Of a DNA stretch of 64,000 nt, positions 50,930 to 64,000 are shown one piece after another; positions within the stretch are counted from its first letter, which is position 1, and each line of letters opens with the position of its first letter. Below the pieces are notes generated by a model, which was given only the letters and a program-made list of their open reading frames with translations, had not been told where the DNA came from and did no database searches. Source of the DNA: Rallus limicola (lineage: Eukaryota > Chordata > Aves > Gruiformes > Rallidae); contig JAKCOZ010000085.1 of NCBI GenBank assembly GCA_022605955.1, positions 1,612,001 through 1,676,000 on the forward strand. Reading direction: 5' to 3'. Made by a program: the position numbers and the translations under genes.

Positions 50930-51124
50930 CTTGCTCTCTTCAGCCCACCAGTCACTTGCTATTCGTTTGTGTCGGGTATGTTCATTTATCCACAACTGCC
51001 TTTGCTCCGCTTCAAGGCTACCCTGTGGCATCCTGCTTCCCGCCCCTGTCATGAAACCATGAGGCACCTTCACAGTGTGAAGTCTGGAGGCATCTTGGAA
51101 CGCAGCAGAGAGAGCTGTAACTGG
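50930..51124 (-). CDS. Exon-like minus-strand segment with raised CpG, unidentified
   Basis: The acceptor TTTGTTTTATTCAG and donor AGCAAG/GTGATT enclose 65 open codons in phase 0. CpG density and third-position GC are above those of the AT-rich surroundings. It contains PHGFMTGAGSRMPQGSLEAE and NEHTRHKRIASDWWAEESK. It has the best base composition of the spacer candidates. The protein family was not recognised. Confidence 0.35.
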
Positions 51125-51277
51125 CTGAATAAAACAAACACTACTTGAATTTTGCAAACTTGGGTGCCTTGGGCAAACCCCCTGTTTGCTTTTCCATCGT
51201 TCGCCTTCAGGGCCTGCTTTGAAGTAAACAGTGCTGTGCCAGACAGCAGCTTAGGAGGAGCATACATATTGGCACAT

Positions 51278-54200
51278 CTGGAGGTTTTTTTCCAGTGATT
51301 AGAGGATTGATCTTGGTATTAAAGTATTTAGTGGCTGACCATGTCCATAAAGAAGGGAAAGTAATTGTAACTGAGGCAGTAATAGCAATTAGGAGGAATA
51401 TGTTTGTTTTAATACCAATTGAATGGTAGGCATAGTAGATACATGTTTTTTATAGGTACACCATTGACCAAGATGCACAACTTAGTACCTGGAGCACAGG
51501 TTTGGGGTTTGGTGGTGTGTTTTTTGTTGTTTGGCTTGGTTTTGGGCTTTTTCAACAATCCAATATTAAAAGAAAGACATTCTAAGACATCTAAAAGAAA
51601 GGATATGAAAAGCCGCAACAAACACACACCACTCTTCCCCATGCTTTGACTGAGAGTTGACATATGTGAGGCAAAAGTATCTACATGTTGCTATAACTAC
51701 TTTGTAACTTCTTTGGACATGGTGTTAAAGGTGTATCTTTCAGGTACAGACAAAAGGAAGATATGGCGTTCTTATTGTTGATATGACAATGTAGTTAATT
51801 AACAATTATTTACAGCTATTTACCAGCTACAGAATTATCAAATTCATCATAAGCTGCAAATCCCAGCTAAGAAACAGTAAATATTTGGATAGTTAGCCCA
51901 TCTCAACTCTAACCTTAATTACATTGCTGATTTGAACTTGAAAGCACAAACTGAAGAGCTGGCATAGCCCTAAGCTGGTGAAGTTGCTAGCAGCAGTTAA
52001 GATGTGTTCCATCACTGTTCTGCTCCTGCCTGCCTACATCCTTTTCTTACGCTGACTCACACTGCATCCATGTTAGCAAATCAACACACAAAACAACAAG
52101 AGAGAAAGGGAAAAGGAAGAGGAGTGGGGGGAATAGTTTTTACTGATTGAGATTCCTGAACTGGGACCAGTTCAGGAAGGGCCCAGTGCTGTTGCAGAGG
52201 AGGCAAGTGTGTGGGAAAGCCTCTTGAGATTGCTGTTTGAATACCAGGCTGCATGTGTACCAGCGTAGCTGTAGTACAAATTGTATTCTAGACTGCTGTA
52301 AGTGAATTGGGTATGCTTACAGCACAGCCACAGCAAGGCTGGCTGCAGCAGCTACATGCAGATACACCTGGGGAAAAGCTCAGATTTCAATTTGGTTCCT
52401 TTTCCAGCACTTTTAAAAAGAACCCACTTCTTTTACTGGATAGAGACTCAAGTTGACAATACTCTCTGTGTTAACATTTACAAAGCTTAAAGCATGGTAA
52501 TTCTTCATTTCTGCTGCCCTGAAAAAGGAAATGTATTTTGCCCTTATCACTAGGCACTGCAACAGTGATATTCCCAGAAAGAAGCTGAGTTTTCTCCTGC
52601 CAATTACAAAGGCTGCGGGCAAAAGATTTTGTTTCATTCCAAGTAAATGCTGCGTGGGGTTGTATAGCACAAACAGTAACCTTGAGTGCTATTTGATATC
52701 ACAGCAAAGGATTTCTTCAGAGTACAAGAAATCTTATAAATGATCTCATGTATGATGCTAATACTGGATTCCCTGCTAAGCCAGAGCAAACAGAAAGAAT
52801 GGAAAAACAACTGCCGAAGAGATCTCTATGAACTACAGCCATAGTATTTCATCAGAATCACAGTTTACTTCCAGCATTAAGGTGTGTGTGGTAGGTAAAT
52901 TTACCATCTGTAAATTAAAAGCTAATCTATGGAAAATTGTAGCTAAGGGGGAGTGAACTCTTTATTTGCATTTTTAAATTAAGGAAACATAAGAGAATAA
53001 ATTGCACTGTTCAGATATTCTAGAAGGAAATACATTTTGTTCTTGTCCCATTTTTTTTTTAATCATAGCCCTTTCCTAAAATAAATTTGATTTTACTAGT
53101 CAAAGCTTTGTGCTCATGTTTTTTTCTGAGCTGTTTATCATCTAAAGCTCCTATGGACTTTTACTGGAGTTAGGCATGTTTAGCGCTCCGGAAATCAGGT
53201 CCGTAATAGCCGCATCCCTCTGTACTGCTGATACTATTTTTAAAACCCTTTGAGAGAGACTGTCTAAAAGGAAATTACAAATTCAAATACTTTTCTGATA
53301 AAAATGCCACCCATTATAATTCTTTCTCAGTCTGTAATGAAAGTCACAGCGATCTAAATTTTTATTTGCTGCATTTGGTATACACACATTTATAAAAACA
53401 TATACAAAGATGCATGACTCAAGCTGTGCAAATAATGGATTTTTGGTCTGGCTCCCAAACAATGTGGAAGGCCCAAAGAACCCTAAAATGATTTATTCTT
53501 ACTGAGCCTAATTTTTTTTATTTCAAAATTCACAATGAATAGATAAGTTGAAAAAAAGTCTTAGGTGGCAAAAAAGCCTCTTTTAAAAAAGTATCATGTG
53601 AGGGAAGTGTTAGTTGTCTATGATATAGAGAAGATGGATGGTGTTTCTGAAAGCAACACGGTGATAAGGGTTTAAAAGTGAGAGAAATGCAATTGCAAAT
53701 CAGTCAGTTTTAATGAAATAAATAATTGGGGAAAACACCTCAACTATCATACATTGTTGTAAAACACATACACAAATAACAGCTGGAATAGCTTTATCAA
53801 GAATAAATCATGCCAAAACAATAGATGGGGAATTTGTTTCAGAGTAATGGGCTTTGTGGACTGAAATGTAGTGGTTGATCACATATCCTAAATTTATGAG
53901 TGCTGTTGATACTGTCTCAGTTGAGATTCCTGTAAGTAAGGTAGGAGATGGTAGTTTAGATAAACCCACAGTAAGATAGGTGCCAGACTGTTGGGGAAAC
54001 AAGGTATTTTCAGAAAGGTTAGATAGTACTTGCCTTCTAGTTAGATAGTATCTGCTTTTAGAAGGGACATAGGTTACCAGATTGACTTCTTATAATCCTT
54101 TCTGGTCCAGTTTTCTGTTGATGTATAGTCCTGTCATTTGGTGATGCCATTTTTAATTAAAAAATCCCCAAACAACAACCAACCAAAAAACACCCCCAAA

Positions 54201-57200
54201 AAACCAAAAAACAAACAGGCCACCAAAACTAAAAACCACTCCTCCCCATCCCCCTCCAAAAAAACCTGAACAAAAACCCGAACCTGTGATGCTGTATTTA
54301 AATGACTAAAGGTATTCCTGTGTTCACTGGTAGCTCTAGAGAATGGAGTTGTATTTTGTCTCCAGTTCTAAGGGTAAACCTAACCATAGTTAATCAAATT
54401 GTGACCTCCCTTGATCTTCCTACCTGTACTGTAATTAGGTTCACTGACTGCTGTTGCAGTTTGGGTTTTTCTCTGTGAGCCTAACACTGTAGAAAGATAA
54501 ATTCACTAAATTCAAGGGGGAAAAAGGGGGAAGAAAAACCCCAACAAAGTATTATTGCTTTTATATTTCATCAGTGATAAATATATTTCAATAGGAAATG
54601 CAATAGATGAACTTGGTAGACTATCTTAAGTCTACACATATGGTTTCCTACGTAAACATTAGTTAAGGAAGTTTAAACTTAGAGTCTTTTTTCCAGCTCA
54701 GCTTTTGATACAGCTAATGTGTTTCATAATTGAATGGGCTTAAGTGACATTTTCAGCTTCCAGACATGTTTGGCAGTCTGGAAGTTATAAAGTATTTAGC
54801 TATGGCCTTTCATTTTCTCTCTATTCCTTTGTTTCCTTTTTGTATTTGATAATTAATATTTTTTTCTGTATATGTACGTTTCCAAACACAGTGTATTTTT
54901 GTATTGTAGAAAGCAGCTCTGTATTTTTTCTTCTATAGATTATTTTGTATTTTCATTTATCATTCTGTAGTAAGCCTCACCAACTCTAACGGAAATTTGC
55001 AAATCATGTTAATCTTAAGAATTGAACCCAGAATTTGTGTTCTTTTTTATATTAGCATAGGAAAAGGAATGGCATGCGTCGCCCATTATTGATTTTTAAT
55101 TGAGAACAATGTTAATTTATCTCTAATTATCCAGGACTTGTCTTAAATAATTTTACTACATTCTTCATAGTTTTTCTAAATATTTTACTAATTAACAGAG
55201 GACATATCTTATAAATACTGGTTTGCTTGCCTGTGATATCAATTGCCTTATAGACTGTAATCCCCACCATGAGATGAATGTCTAAAATAATAAACTATTT
55301 TTTTTTTTTTTTAAAAAATGCTGGAAAAGCAATTACTTCTCTCAAACCTGCATAATGTCATGGCTAGTGTACCACACCTTTTGGCTCCTACCTCACTCTC
55401 CTCTCTTGTCTGGAAAACATTAAAAAAAAATCTGGATGAGCATTAGTGTTTAATTTTCCCCATGCTAAGTTTCAGACTTTTTCACAAAGAGGTTCAGCTG
55501 CCAAGAGTAGGAAAGGAATATTAGATTTTTGCTTGTCTGTTCTGAGCACCAGCGCCCTGGGAGTCCATGTAGTGACCCTGCTGAACCTGCCTCCCGCAAA
55601 AGGTGCTCAAGCTCTCCCTCGTGGCTGCACTGCACTTTCCCTATGCTTGGAGTTTATTTTCAGGATTTTAATAGAGCTAGTGCCAGACAAGGGATTGTTT
55701 CCCAGATGTATTTTATTCCAAATTAGTTTGTCCAGTTATAGCTGAAAAGAGTTTGCTGCATACCATTATCGGCTGTTTGATGATTTGCACTTTGGACTCC
55801 AAAACCAAAGTCATACAAGCATTTCTAAAAGGACAGAGTACTTAAGGACTTCATTTAGATTTCATTTCAGGCCACTGACACATAACCTGTAGGCTTTTAT
55901 CCCTAGTAGTCACTGCTTTCCATATCAATTTCTTAAGTTTCACATCTTTGGTTCCTAAGTTATGTAGAAATAATTTTTATAGCTTTTTCTTTTTTTTTGG
56001 TTCAAATTTCCCTAAAAGCAGTTAAACATTTTTTAAAATTACTATTTTCTGTTCCAGAGATGGAGATACTGAAACCAGTTGTCTGATTCTCACAAGGAAT
56101 AAAAAAAATCTAGGATGCATCTTCTTTTTTTCTTCTGAAGTTTTAAAAGTAAACTAATGACCTCAGTCTTAATTATTTTTTTCATTTCTATAATGACTGC
56201 TACTATAAGACAACTCTAAATTGAAAATGGGAATTAATCCTCAAAACCTTCTATCATGGAAAATATTGTGGATTTTTCAGTGCAGTCTCTTCAGACTAAA
56301 AGGCCATGACTAAATCTGTGAGCAAAATATCAGAGACTCCTTAATGTCCTGTGGCATTGTGAAACTCCATTCTAGATGCAGCTAAAATTTTAACATCTCT
56401 AAATCCATATTTTATCATTTTGAAATATATATGAATAATCAACCCAGCTTTGTAAGTACTATTATATTATTTGTCTGTTATTGCTACTTATTTCCCTGGA
56501 AGGAATCAACACTCCCTACCACTAACTGAATCTCAGAGCGAAAAATACATGTCCTGAAGACTGCCTAATCTATCCAAATTGTTAGGTAGGACTTAATCTC
56601 ATTGTAAATTGATACTCTTAACCAACACTATTCATACGATTTGGAAATATCCTTGATTAGCGTCCCTAAAGAGTAGAGATGGTTACTTTGAGAGGGGAGT
56701 GGTCCATGAAGTTGTACGTAAAATCCACTTGGGGATCTAGAATCAAGAAACAACCTCACATCTTTCTCACACAGAAAGCCTTTCTGGTTGAAAATGGAGT
56801 TTAATTCTTGTCATCAGGCTCTGTTGATGCTCTGGTGTGTAGTAATTGTAGACTCCTGTGTTTTAAGATCTTTTGAACTTTGTACTTTGGTGTTTCAATT
56901 TTCTGGTCCACCACTGTTTTTCACCTTCCAGTGGTGTGTCTGCCAAGTTAGATATTAAGACTGCTTTGTACACTGGGCTAAACGTGTGAATGGTACAAGT
57001 CAAACTACTTAAGTGCAGAATTCTGACATGCTACAATGAACTGTTACTGTAATTCTGTTCATTTACCTTAAATAAAATATACAAAGCCTTTGTGAGCTAT
57101 TTAGGCTGTCAGTAATAGGCATACAGGGGTGTTGGTGTGAGATGAGGGAGCTTGCTGTTCATGAGTCCAATAAACAATATGAAGCCTGTATCCGGATGGG

Positions 57201-58032
57201 TTAATCTGTTCATGTATATGAAATAGAGTTTGCTGGTCACAGAAGGAGGGCTTTAGGCATCAGTCCAGGATGTGGGAAACTTTTAAATGGTTGTGTGAAA
57301 ACGGAAAATGGAATTTCAAATTAACTTGTATCTGTGTTTTGCTGAATCACAAATTTTGATGGGTTAACTGGCTGTCTCTCTCTGTGACATGCACTGTAAG
57401 GCAAGAGAATATTTTCTGAGCTCAAAGCTTAAAAAATTATTTTTGTACACAGTTTGTGCATAACACACCAAGACAGCTCTATTTAATACAGAGCTTCAAC
57501 ACAGAAGAATGTCATGCATAAAATAATACTGAAAAAAATCATCTTTCCTCTGATAAAATATTCTGAATGTGTTCTGAATCCGTTGATGTATTTTAGTTAA
57601 ATAATTAAGTCTGTTCTGTTGTTATGAAAGCTATGTGTGAAAATCATTTTACAAAAATGAATACATATAATTCTAAGTCTAACGTGAGGAACACTTCATT
57701 CTTACTAAAAAAAAGTCACCATAATAAATATGCTTGCTTTAATTTCTAACAATTTCTAATGTCTGCTAAATGTGTTGTTATGACTAAATAACAAAGGTTT
57801 GGTTTACTGGTAGTTCCTGTAGCATTAAATCTCTAATAGCCAATTAATCATTTGTTTCTCTAATGGGCACTGAAGTTTTGAAAGGTAAGAGTAAATCTGG
57901 ATGTTGAGTGAACCTGATCTTCCTGGGGCTGATTTCAGAAAGCAATATTATTATAAAGAATTCTTTTTAATGTGACATAGCAGCTTTTGCTTTCTGCTGT
58001 GGCATTTTCAAGAAATTAGAGTTTTATAGGTC
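51278..58032. other. Long AT-rich gene-poor stretch
   Basis: No recognisable gene, RNA gene or repeat family was seen apart from the A/C-rich tract at 54160. ORFs are of chance length. Confidence 0.55.
54160..54285. repeat. A/C-rich low-complexity tract
   Basis: It consists almost only of A and C on the + strand (runs such as AAACAACAACCAACC and CCAAAAAACAAAC). It is low-complexity and non-coding. Confidence 0.9.
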
Positions 58033-58584
58033 TGTCCTGGTTTCAGTCAGGACAGAGTTAACTTCATGTGTAGCAGCGGATGGAATGCTGTGTTTGGGAG
58101 TTACAATGAAAGCAGTGCTGAGAACACCCTGATGTTTTTAGTTGCAGTCAGACAGTCAAAGCCAGGACAGGTGACCCAGATGGGCCAAAGAGAGTATTCC
58201 ATGCCAATTACGTCCTGCCCAGGATAAAGGGGGGCTGATGGGAGGAAGAAGGGGGCCGGTTCCGGGACGCAAGGTTCTGAGGGGACGGTTGGGTTCCGGG
58301 ACAGCTCTGGGTGGTGCGGCCTGAGTTGTGTGGTTGGGTGAGAAACTGCATTGTGTATCAATAGTTTCATATTCTTTTGCTCTAAAGTCCTGTTGGCATT
58401 GTTATATTTTATCTTTCTGTTCTCTTAGTAAACTATCCTTATCCCAACCCACGGGCCTCTTAGTTTCTTGGTTTTGGAGTTATTTGCCCCTTCCTTTTCC
58501 CTTCCCTTGTTTCCCCCCCCTCCCCCCCCTTTCCCTCTTCCCCTGCTCTTTTACTTTAAGGAGCAGGCAGCTGCGTGGATCTCG
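58033..58584 (+). mobile_element. ERVL-type LTR, 3'-truncated copy
   Basis: It starts TGTCCTGGTTTCAGTCAGG and follows the solo LTR at 36508 closely throughout, then stops at GCGTGGATCTCG. The last 36 or so bases of the LTR (through ACCACGACA) are missing and unrelated sequence follows. Both LTRs are in the same orientation, 21.5 kb apart. Confidence 0.93.
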
Positions 58585-59374
58585 GTTTGGGGGGTGACCC
58601 CAGGCTCTGATGCTCTGGGGCTGTGAACTCCTGTATGTTCCCCAAACGGCAGTGAATTTGAGAGTCAGAGCCAGCAGCCCCCATTCAGGCAAAGCGCTAC
58701 AAACTGCCTGCATGCGAGCTGCAGCGCAAAGCTCATTCATTTTAATAGGTATTGAGACCTTCAACTGTACACGGGCTTTAAAGCAAAACACCTGAAAAGG
58801 CAGGAGTGGTTTTCCTACACGTTACAAACGCTGCGAGGTGCAGGTTATGGGCACGATGTCTGAGGACTGCGCACAGGTAATGAGGCTGCACGCCGGTGTG
58901 GCAGCTCTGCAGAGGGGGGTGAGCCTGCCAGGGCTCCCCGGGGCTCTGCCGTTGTTAAAGGCCATCAGGTCTATGCTGCAGAGTAGACAAAGTAAAGGAG
59001 CCAAACCCCAGAGGTTTTGGTTGTATGCAGGGCCTTTCCAGAATTAACGTAGGAACTTTTGTGGGGATTAAAATAATTTCCAGTTCCATTTCACGCACCT
59101 GCAATAGAGAGATAAACCTGGTGAGTTTTTCTGATTTTGCTGTTGATGGGAGAAATCTCTCTGGTTTCCCAGGGAACTTTGACCAGCAGAACATAGAAGG
59201 AAAAAAAATCCTTAAGAGAGGGCCTTTGCCTTTCCCATCCTGGTCAGCCCCCAGACTGCAGGCCAGCCTGCGGGTGTTGCATTTGCCGGAGCTGGAGCTG
59301 GAAGGAGCAAAGGAACTCTTGCTCCCAGGCTGCTGACTCAGATAGTGTAAAATGAACCAGATGTTCATTTTTGC
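58585..59374. other. GC-richer junction segment between truncated LTR and inverted arm
   Basis: This segment is bounded on the left by the LTR truncation and on the right by the exact start of the inverted repeat, and it is unrelated to the LTR end and to the left-arm flank. It has raised CpG and overlapping ORFs on both strands. Its minus strand includes a coding-like stretch after a good acceptor (59098). Its origin is unknown. Confidence 0.5.
58955..59098 (-). CDS. Exon-like minus-strand segment in the junction block
   Basis: The acceptor TTTATCTCTCTATTGCAG opens a phase-0 frame of 47 codons to TAA. The peptide includes VREMELEIILIPTKVPTL and ERPCIQPKPLGFGS. The family was not recognised. 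Spliced after the inverted PDE4D exon upstream on the same strand (61056), it would give a stop within two codons, so a sensible fusion is not expected. Confidence 0.25.
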   Translation of the reverse strand: MREMELEIILIPTKVPTLILERPCIQPKPLGFGSFTLSTLQHRPDGL

Positions 59375-59390
59375 AGAAAGTTCCCCCTTG
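59375..59390 (+). pseudogene. 16-nt remnant of the candidate minus-strand-gene exon
   Basis: This is the end of the exon-like ORF at 21175-21294, cut by the duplication breakpoint but keeping its GTAACC donor. TTTTTGCAG lies just upstream at the junction by chance. Confidence 0.3.
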
Positions 59391-60494
59391 GTAACCTTTG
59401 TAACACATTAGAAGCTGGAAGGACAGAGTTACAGTGATCAAATAAGCATCTCCTTTGATGCTAGTACAATCCTTATTTGTTTGTTCTTTCACAGCATTCA
59501 AGAGGAATCTGATTTTTAGACGGTGGTGTATATGCCTTTCATCAAATAGGGAAATGCAGGAATATCACATGAGCAATTATAAAATATAAGCTGAAATATA
59601 GCAAATATGCACATACTTTAAGTCCATAGTGTTCTTAAAAGTGTATTCTTACACCTCTTAGAGAAATGTTATTACACTGTGAGGACTACTGGAAAACAAA
59701 CTAGAAGCAAATGAACATCTAGAAGTTCAGAAAATCTAGAGTTTGAAACACCTAAATTAGATTGTCTTTATCTCTGCAAAAAAGCACCAGAAATCTAAGT
59801 CAATCCCAATCCTTCTCCTAGCAGAGGAGTCATGGAATTGAACTTCACTACAGGGCAGACCTCAGGCCATTAAAGCAAATAAAATTAGATGCAGGCTAAA
59901 CGGGAGTGGGGGTCTTATTCAAACATAGAGCTGCAATGAGTCAGAACAGGAGCTCCCTTCTTTAAACTACACCACTGATCTGGGAGTTATACTATTTTAA
60001 CACCAGTACAACAGATTCACCCAAGTGCAGAAATGACAGTATCTATAAATGTGTACCCAGATGGCTCGAGTGCACAACCCTAGGTATGTTTCCATTTCTG
60101 TAGCTTTTTCTTCTTCTGTGCTTGGATTATTAGTATTATTTCAACTTTTATACTTCTGGGTCAGTTACTGTAAATAGAGAAGTTGACAGATGGCAAAAGA
60201 AATAAGGTATGATGGAACATGCATTGACCTACAGCGTGCTACCCACTTGTAATAAGAACATACACCACTAAAATCAGAGCAGGTTACACTGGGGCAACAA
60301 GCTATTCAGCAGATGTGTCACAATCAGGTTCAACAAACTTAACAGTCTTTTTCTTCTAGTAGAAGAATCAAAAACATGGAGAGGGTTCATACAATGCTGC
60401 AGAGAACAGCCACGAGAAGTGCAGAACAAGCACACTGGGTTTCAAATCAGGACATGACAAGGGTCTCATTTCATTAGAGCTTTTCTCTCCACAG

Positions 60495-60632
60495 AGTGTC
60501 AGCAAGAGACTCACCAAAACCAAAAAGGTTTGTCATAAAATGCAGGAACTGGCTGAGAAAATCCAGTCCAAGAGGCATGAGTATAAAGAGATCAAAAAGC
60601 AAGTACAGCAGTCGGGAAGACACAAGAGATAG
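60495..60632 (+). pseudogene. Inverted copy of the unidentified terminal exon-like ORF
   Basis: This mirrors 19919-20056 with the same acceptor and TAG stop and an unchanged frame. Here it lacks its upstream partner exon, which the breakpoint removed. Confidence 0.35.
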
Positions 60633-61002
60633 GCCTGTCAGTTTGCTTGGTGAAAAGAAACTTGTTTTCTGAATTTCTTAATTTATGGCTATCCTTCATC
60701 ACATCATAAGCTTCTACTATAACCCATAAATTATCATTGACATTTTTTTGATCTTTTTAATTACTCTCACTTCATTCTTCTCCCACAACGTTATCTATTT
60801 AACATAAGCCTGCTAATTTCCAGGAGACACCACAAGAAGACATTGAAACAGTCCCATGATTATAGTTCATATCTTAGTAATTCTTGCTAGGGGGTGTATT
60901 ATTTCTGAAGTTACAAGAAAGGCAAAATAATATTCAGTTTAAAATACAATTACCTGTCTATTTACTAAGAAAAGATAGAAGCAAACAAGGAATGAACTCT
61001 TA

Positions 61003-61155
<153 letters not shown>

Positions 61156-62897
61156 CTAGAAAATCATGAAACAGAAGTGACAATCACTAATCAATGGAAT
61201 AGTGCTTTTAATAAAAAGGACTCTAATTTGAGCCTAAGGGTGAACAAGCAAAACACATTTGAAATATATCAGATATCCCAAGAGACTGTACACATCAGCT
61301 ACTATAAGCTTTTGTAAGACTAAATTATGTAGAATTTCATCAATATTTCAAGTTTGGCCAAAGTAGAACAATTGTCACCTCACCCTGACAGCATCGCTAA
61401 ATTCTGTAACTGAAGTTTTTTCACCTTCAGTCTGTAAAGAAATCCACTTTTATCAATTATTAAGTACAGGTTTCTAACCTATAGCACAAATTGAAATGAA
61501 ACATTTTGGCCTGACTCCTATGTACTGTATTACACTGGAAAGACACACATCTCCTAAACGATGCTAAGGGACACTGTGACAGTCTAGAAGGCATTTTGGG
61601 TAGTGTTTACTGATTTTTCTTCCATATGAGATTATTAGAAAAATAGGAAGAGAGGACTGCAGTAGACCTGGCATGTCACTGATCTCAGTCCCCTGTTGTC
61701 ACAAGCACCCACACTACAGAATCTTTATTTCATCAACCAAGAAAAGCTCAGAAGTGTGTAGGCCAGCACTGCCACCAGGCAGACACTGACATTTCACTGG
61801 CTAAAACTCCTGTGAACAAGGCATTAAAAACAGTTCATCTAGAAAATACCCTGAAAATGCTACCGACTGCCAGTTCAGCTGTGCTGTAAAGCCAGTGGTG
61901 ATTTAAGAACATAATCCGATCTTCCTTCTTGAGATGAAAACAATCTTTGACAGGAGAACACCCAGGTCTTTGAGGGTCAAGATCTGCCAACAGTCTTAAG
62001 GTTCACTTAAAACCCTCTTGTTAAGAGGCAGGTAAAGCAGCAGCACTCAGTAACATGGAAAATAGGTCATTGTGAAAGAGTCAAAATGCAGCCCTCCTTG
62101 AAAATGAGGGCTAATCCTTTTGAAATACTAAAACTTCAACTGATCACTTTATCTGCTGTTTTCCAATAATTTGCTGGGATATATCAATGCTTGCTATGCT
62201 AAGACCTGAATTGTGCTTAAGAAAAGGGAAAGCAATCTCAATCTTTCTTCTACTTCCTTCTACTTCAGCGATTTAAGCACTTGCAACAAGAGCTCGTCAG
62301 AAGTCTTTGGAGTTCTTCAGAAAAGAGCACAAGAAATGTTGGTTTTCTTCCACAAACAATTTTGAAATATTTATGAAAAAAATGAGATACTAGAGTGAAA
62401 ACTTAGTACATGTTCACTCACAACAAACACACACAAAGGCAGCCTTTCAGGACCAGAGTGAATATGCACAGGAAAAGAAACAAAACCCACATGTCCTTAT
62501 TCATGGAATCCTATTTTATCATGATGTTTCTAAAGCAATTCCATTCACTGCGGTTAGTGTAAATCCCACATGGGAAAATGACAGTACAGGATGTAGGATT
62601 AAGAATTAGACGGCGGTAGCAACATTATGCACTGTGTTAAAATGCAAAAGGTTATGACAGCTCAAATCTGCAAGGATAAAACCAGAATTTAAAACAATGT
62701 GACTTTCTGGCACAATATTTATATGTAAATAAGCTTTGATCCTCAAAAAATGCCTTTAAGAGAGCACAAGTCATGAATGATGTTAAGATTTTTTAAAAAC
62801 ACTGCAGAAACTAAGATGTTTGAATATTTCATTTAGAAGACTCTTAGTATATCCCTTTCTTTCATGTCTGCCTCCTTGCCATCTCAGTGCAGCTTAC

Positions 62898-63062
62898 CTC
62901 TAATGCTGGGGTTGACAGCAGGACATGGGTTGACTGAACAACATCTGCAGCGTGTATGCTGTTGTGATATGCCACATCTGCATGGTAGTGGTCTTCTAGA
63001 GTCATCAAGTAAGTTATTAGGGTGTCTACTGGAATCTTAAATGCTTTTAACAAGTCCCGTTC
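62898..63062 (-). pseudogene. PDE4D: Inverted PDE4D exon copy ([10 protein letters not shown] exon)
   Basis: This is the mirror of 17489-17653, and the encoded residues are unchanged from the left copy. Splice sites are intact. It is part of a 3'-truncated second PDE4D copy on the minus strand. Confidence 0.96.
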
Positions 63063-63118
63063 CTAGAAAAGGAAAAGAGAAACAATGAAGATTGCAAAGA
63101 ACAGAGAAAAAACTTTTA

Positions 63119-63253
<135 letters not shown>

Positions 63254-64000
63254 CTAAAGCGGAATCAAGCAACAGACATGTTGAAACTTATCACATGATT
63301 TCCAGTGGGTTTGCATCGAAAGAGATACAAACAGGCCTATCCAGTCAATGTGAAAGCATTGTGCTCAACTCTGAAAGGCTTTGGTGGCTGCGGCCACCAA
63401 TATTTTAATACACGATCTTGAGGGTACCAGCTTTTCAGCTTGTAACTCACTAAGAAGGGAAGAGTGTGTGCAGTGGATTGCTCCGGAAGGGAAAATGCTA
63501 CAGCATCTTGAATGAGATGAACTGCCACACTTTGCTATCTCACTGCCCACTGACAGCAGGGTTCAGCGAGGGGGAACCCTCCAGAGATGCTGTGGTTCTG
63601 CTGCTGCCTCCCTGGCTCTCAGAAACACCCCGCAAAAAAAAGGGGAGGATTCCTGAAAGCATAAGCATATTTCAAAGTGAAAAACCCTAAACTGACATGA
63701 ATAATCACTTTATCTCAGTTTTAGGCTGTTTTCAACTAGTTAGCTACTGGTGCAACAATTACAGAAGTTGTCACTGAAAGCAAAACTACAAATGATGTAC
63801 ATACAACGATACAGCTGAAGACAGGACCTGGAAGGACAGCTGTAATGCTATATACCAGTTGTGCATTTTCAAAAAAAACATAGGACTACTATATATTTTC
63901 ATTCCTGTGACAGCATATGGTATGTTTAGTCTTCATTCCTCAGGTATTATTTATGAATAAGCAGCTTCACTAATGCATACACAAATGCTAATTTACATTC

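Noticed and set aside
51145..51277. Open minus-strand segment directly upstream of 50930-51124, with donor-like and acceptor-like ends
   Set aside because: The implied intron would be only 20 nt, too short to be spliced. At most it is a frameshifted extension.

Overview
This window is avian nuclear DNA. The evidence is CR1 LINE 3' ends, avian ERVL-type LTRs, an endogenous gammaretrovirus-like element, and one well-resolved host gene: the 3' half of PDE4D (cAMP-specific 3',5'-cyclic phosphodiesterase 4D) on the + strand. PDE4D is Z-linked in birds. This copy carries substitutions at positions that are the same in human PDE4B and PDE4D, and its C-terminal tail is frame-shifted, so a W-linked gametolog or another diverged duplicate is plausible. 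That placement is inference; the sequence alone cannot separate W, Z or another location. Layout: 46-4444 holds two about 99% identical tandem copies of a 2.2 kb unit with an old CR1 fragment and a CpG-rich core; 4480-12724 is intron or intergenic sequence with one coding-like minus-strand segment near 8.4-8.7 kb; 12725-25116 holds nine PDE4D exons, from the second UCR2 exon to the stop codon, all open and phase-compatible; 25117-28.7 kb is 3' UTR or flank with a GATA microsatellite; 28.7-34.65 kb is repeat-rich, with CR1 pieces and a minus-strand ERV that has one LTR, a polypurine tract, a broken env and the end of integrase; 34.65-58.0 kb is mostly gene-poor AT-rich DNA with a solo LTR flanked by a GTTGT target duplication, a second LTR in opposite orientation, further CR1 and a few exon-like minus-strand ORFs; 58033-58584 is a 3'-truncated copy of the solo LTR; 58585-59374 is a GC-richer junction segment; 59375-64000 is an inverted, near-identical copy of 16551-21190. 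Structure: the inverted repeat is the main architectural feature. Its arms are at least 4.6 kb, the spacer is about 38 kb, and the right arm continues past the window edge. The right arm repeats three PDE4D catalytic-domain exons on the minus strand, but its breakpoint lies in the following intron, so that copy lacks the last four coding exons and cannot encode a complete catalytic domain within what is visible. In the intact copy every residue I could place in the metal site and nucleotide pocket is present, so loss of catalysis is not indicated. The UCR2 regulatory helix and the C-terminal tail are the changed parts. Several minus-strand segments in the PDE4D introns and in the spacer look like exons (splice sites, consistent phase, raised CpG or GC3). 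I did not recognise the protein or proteins and rate these segments as tentative.
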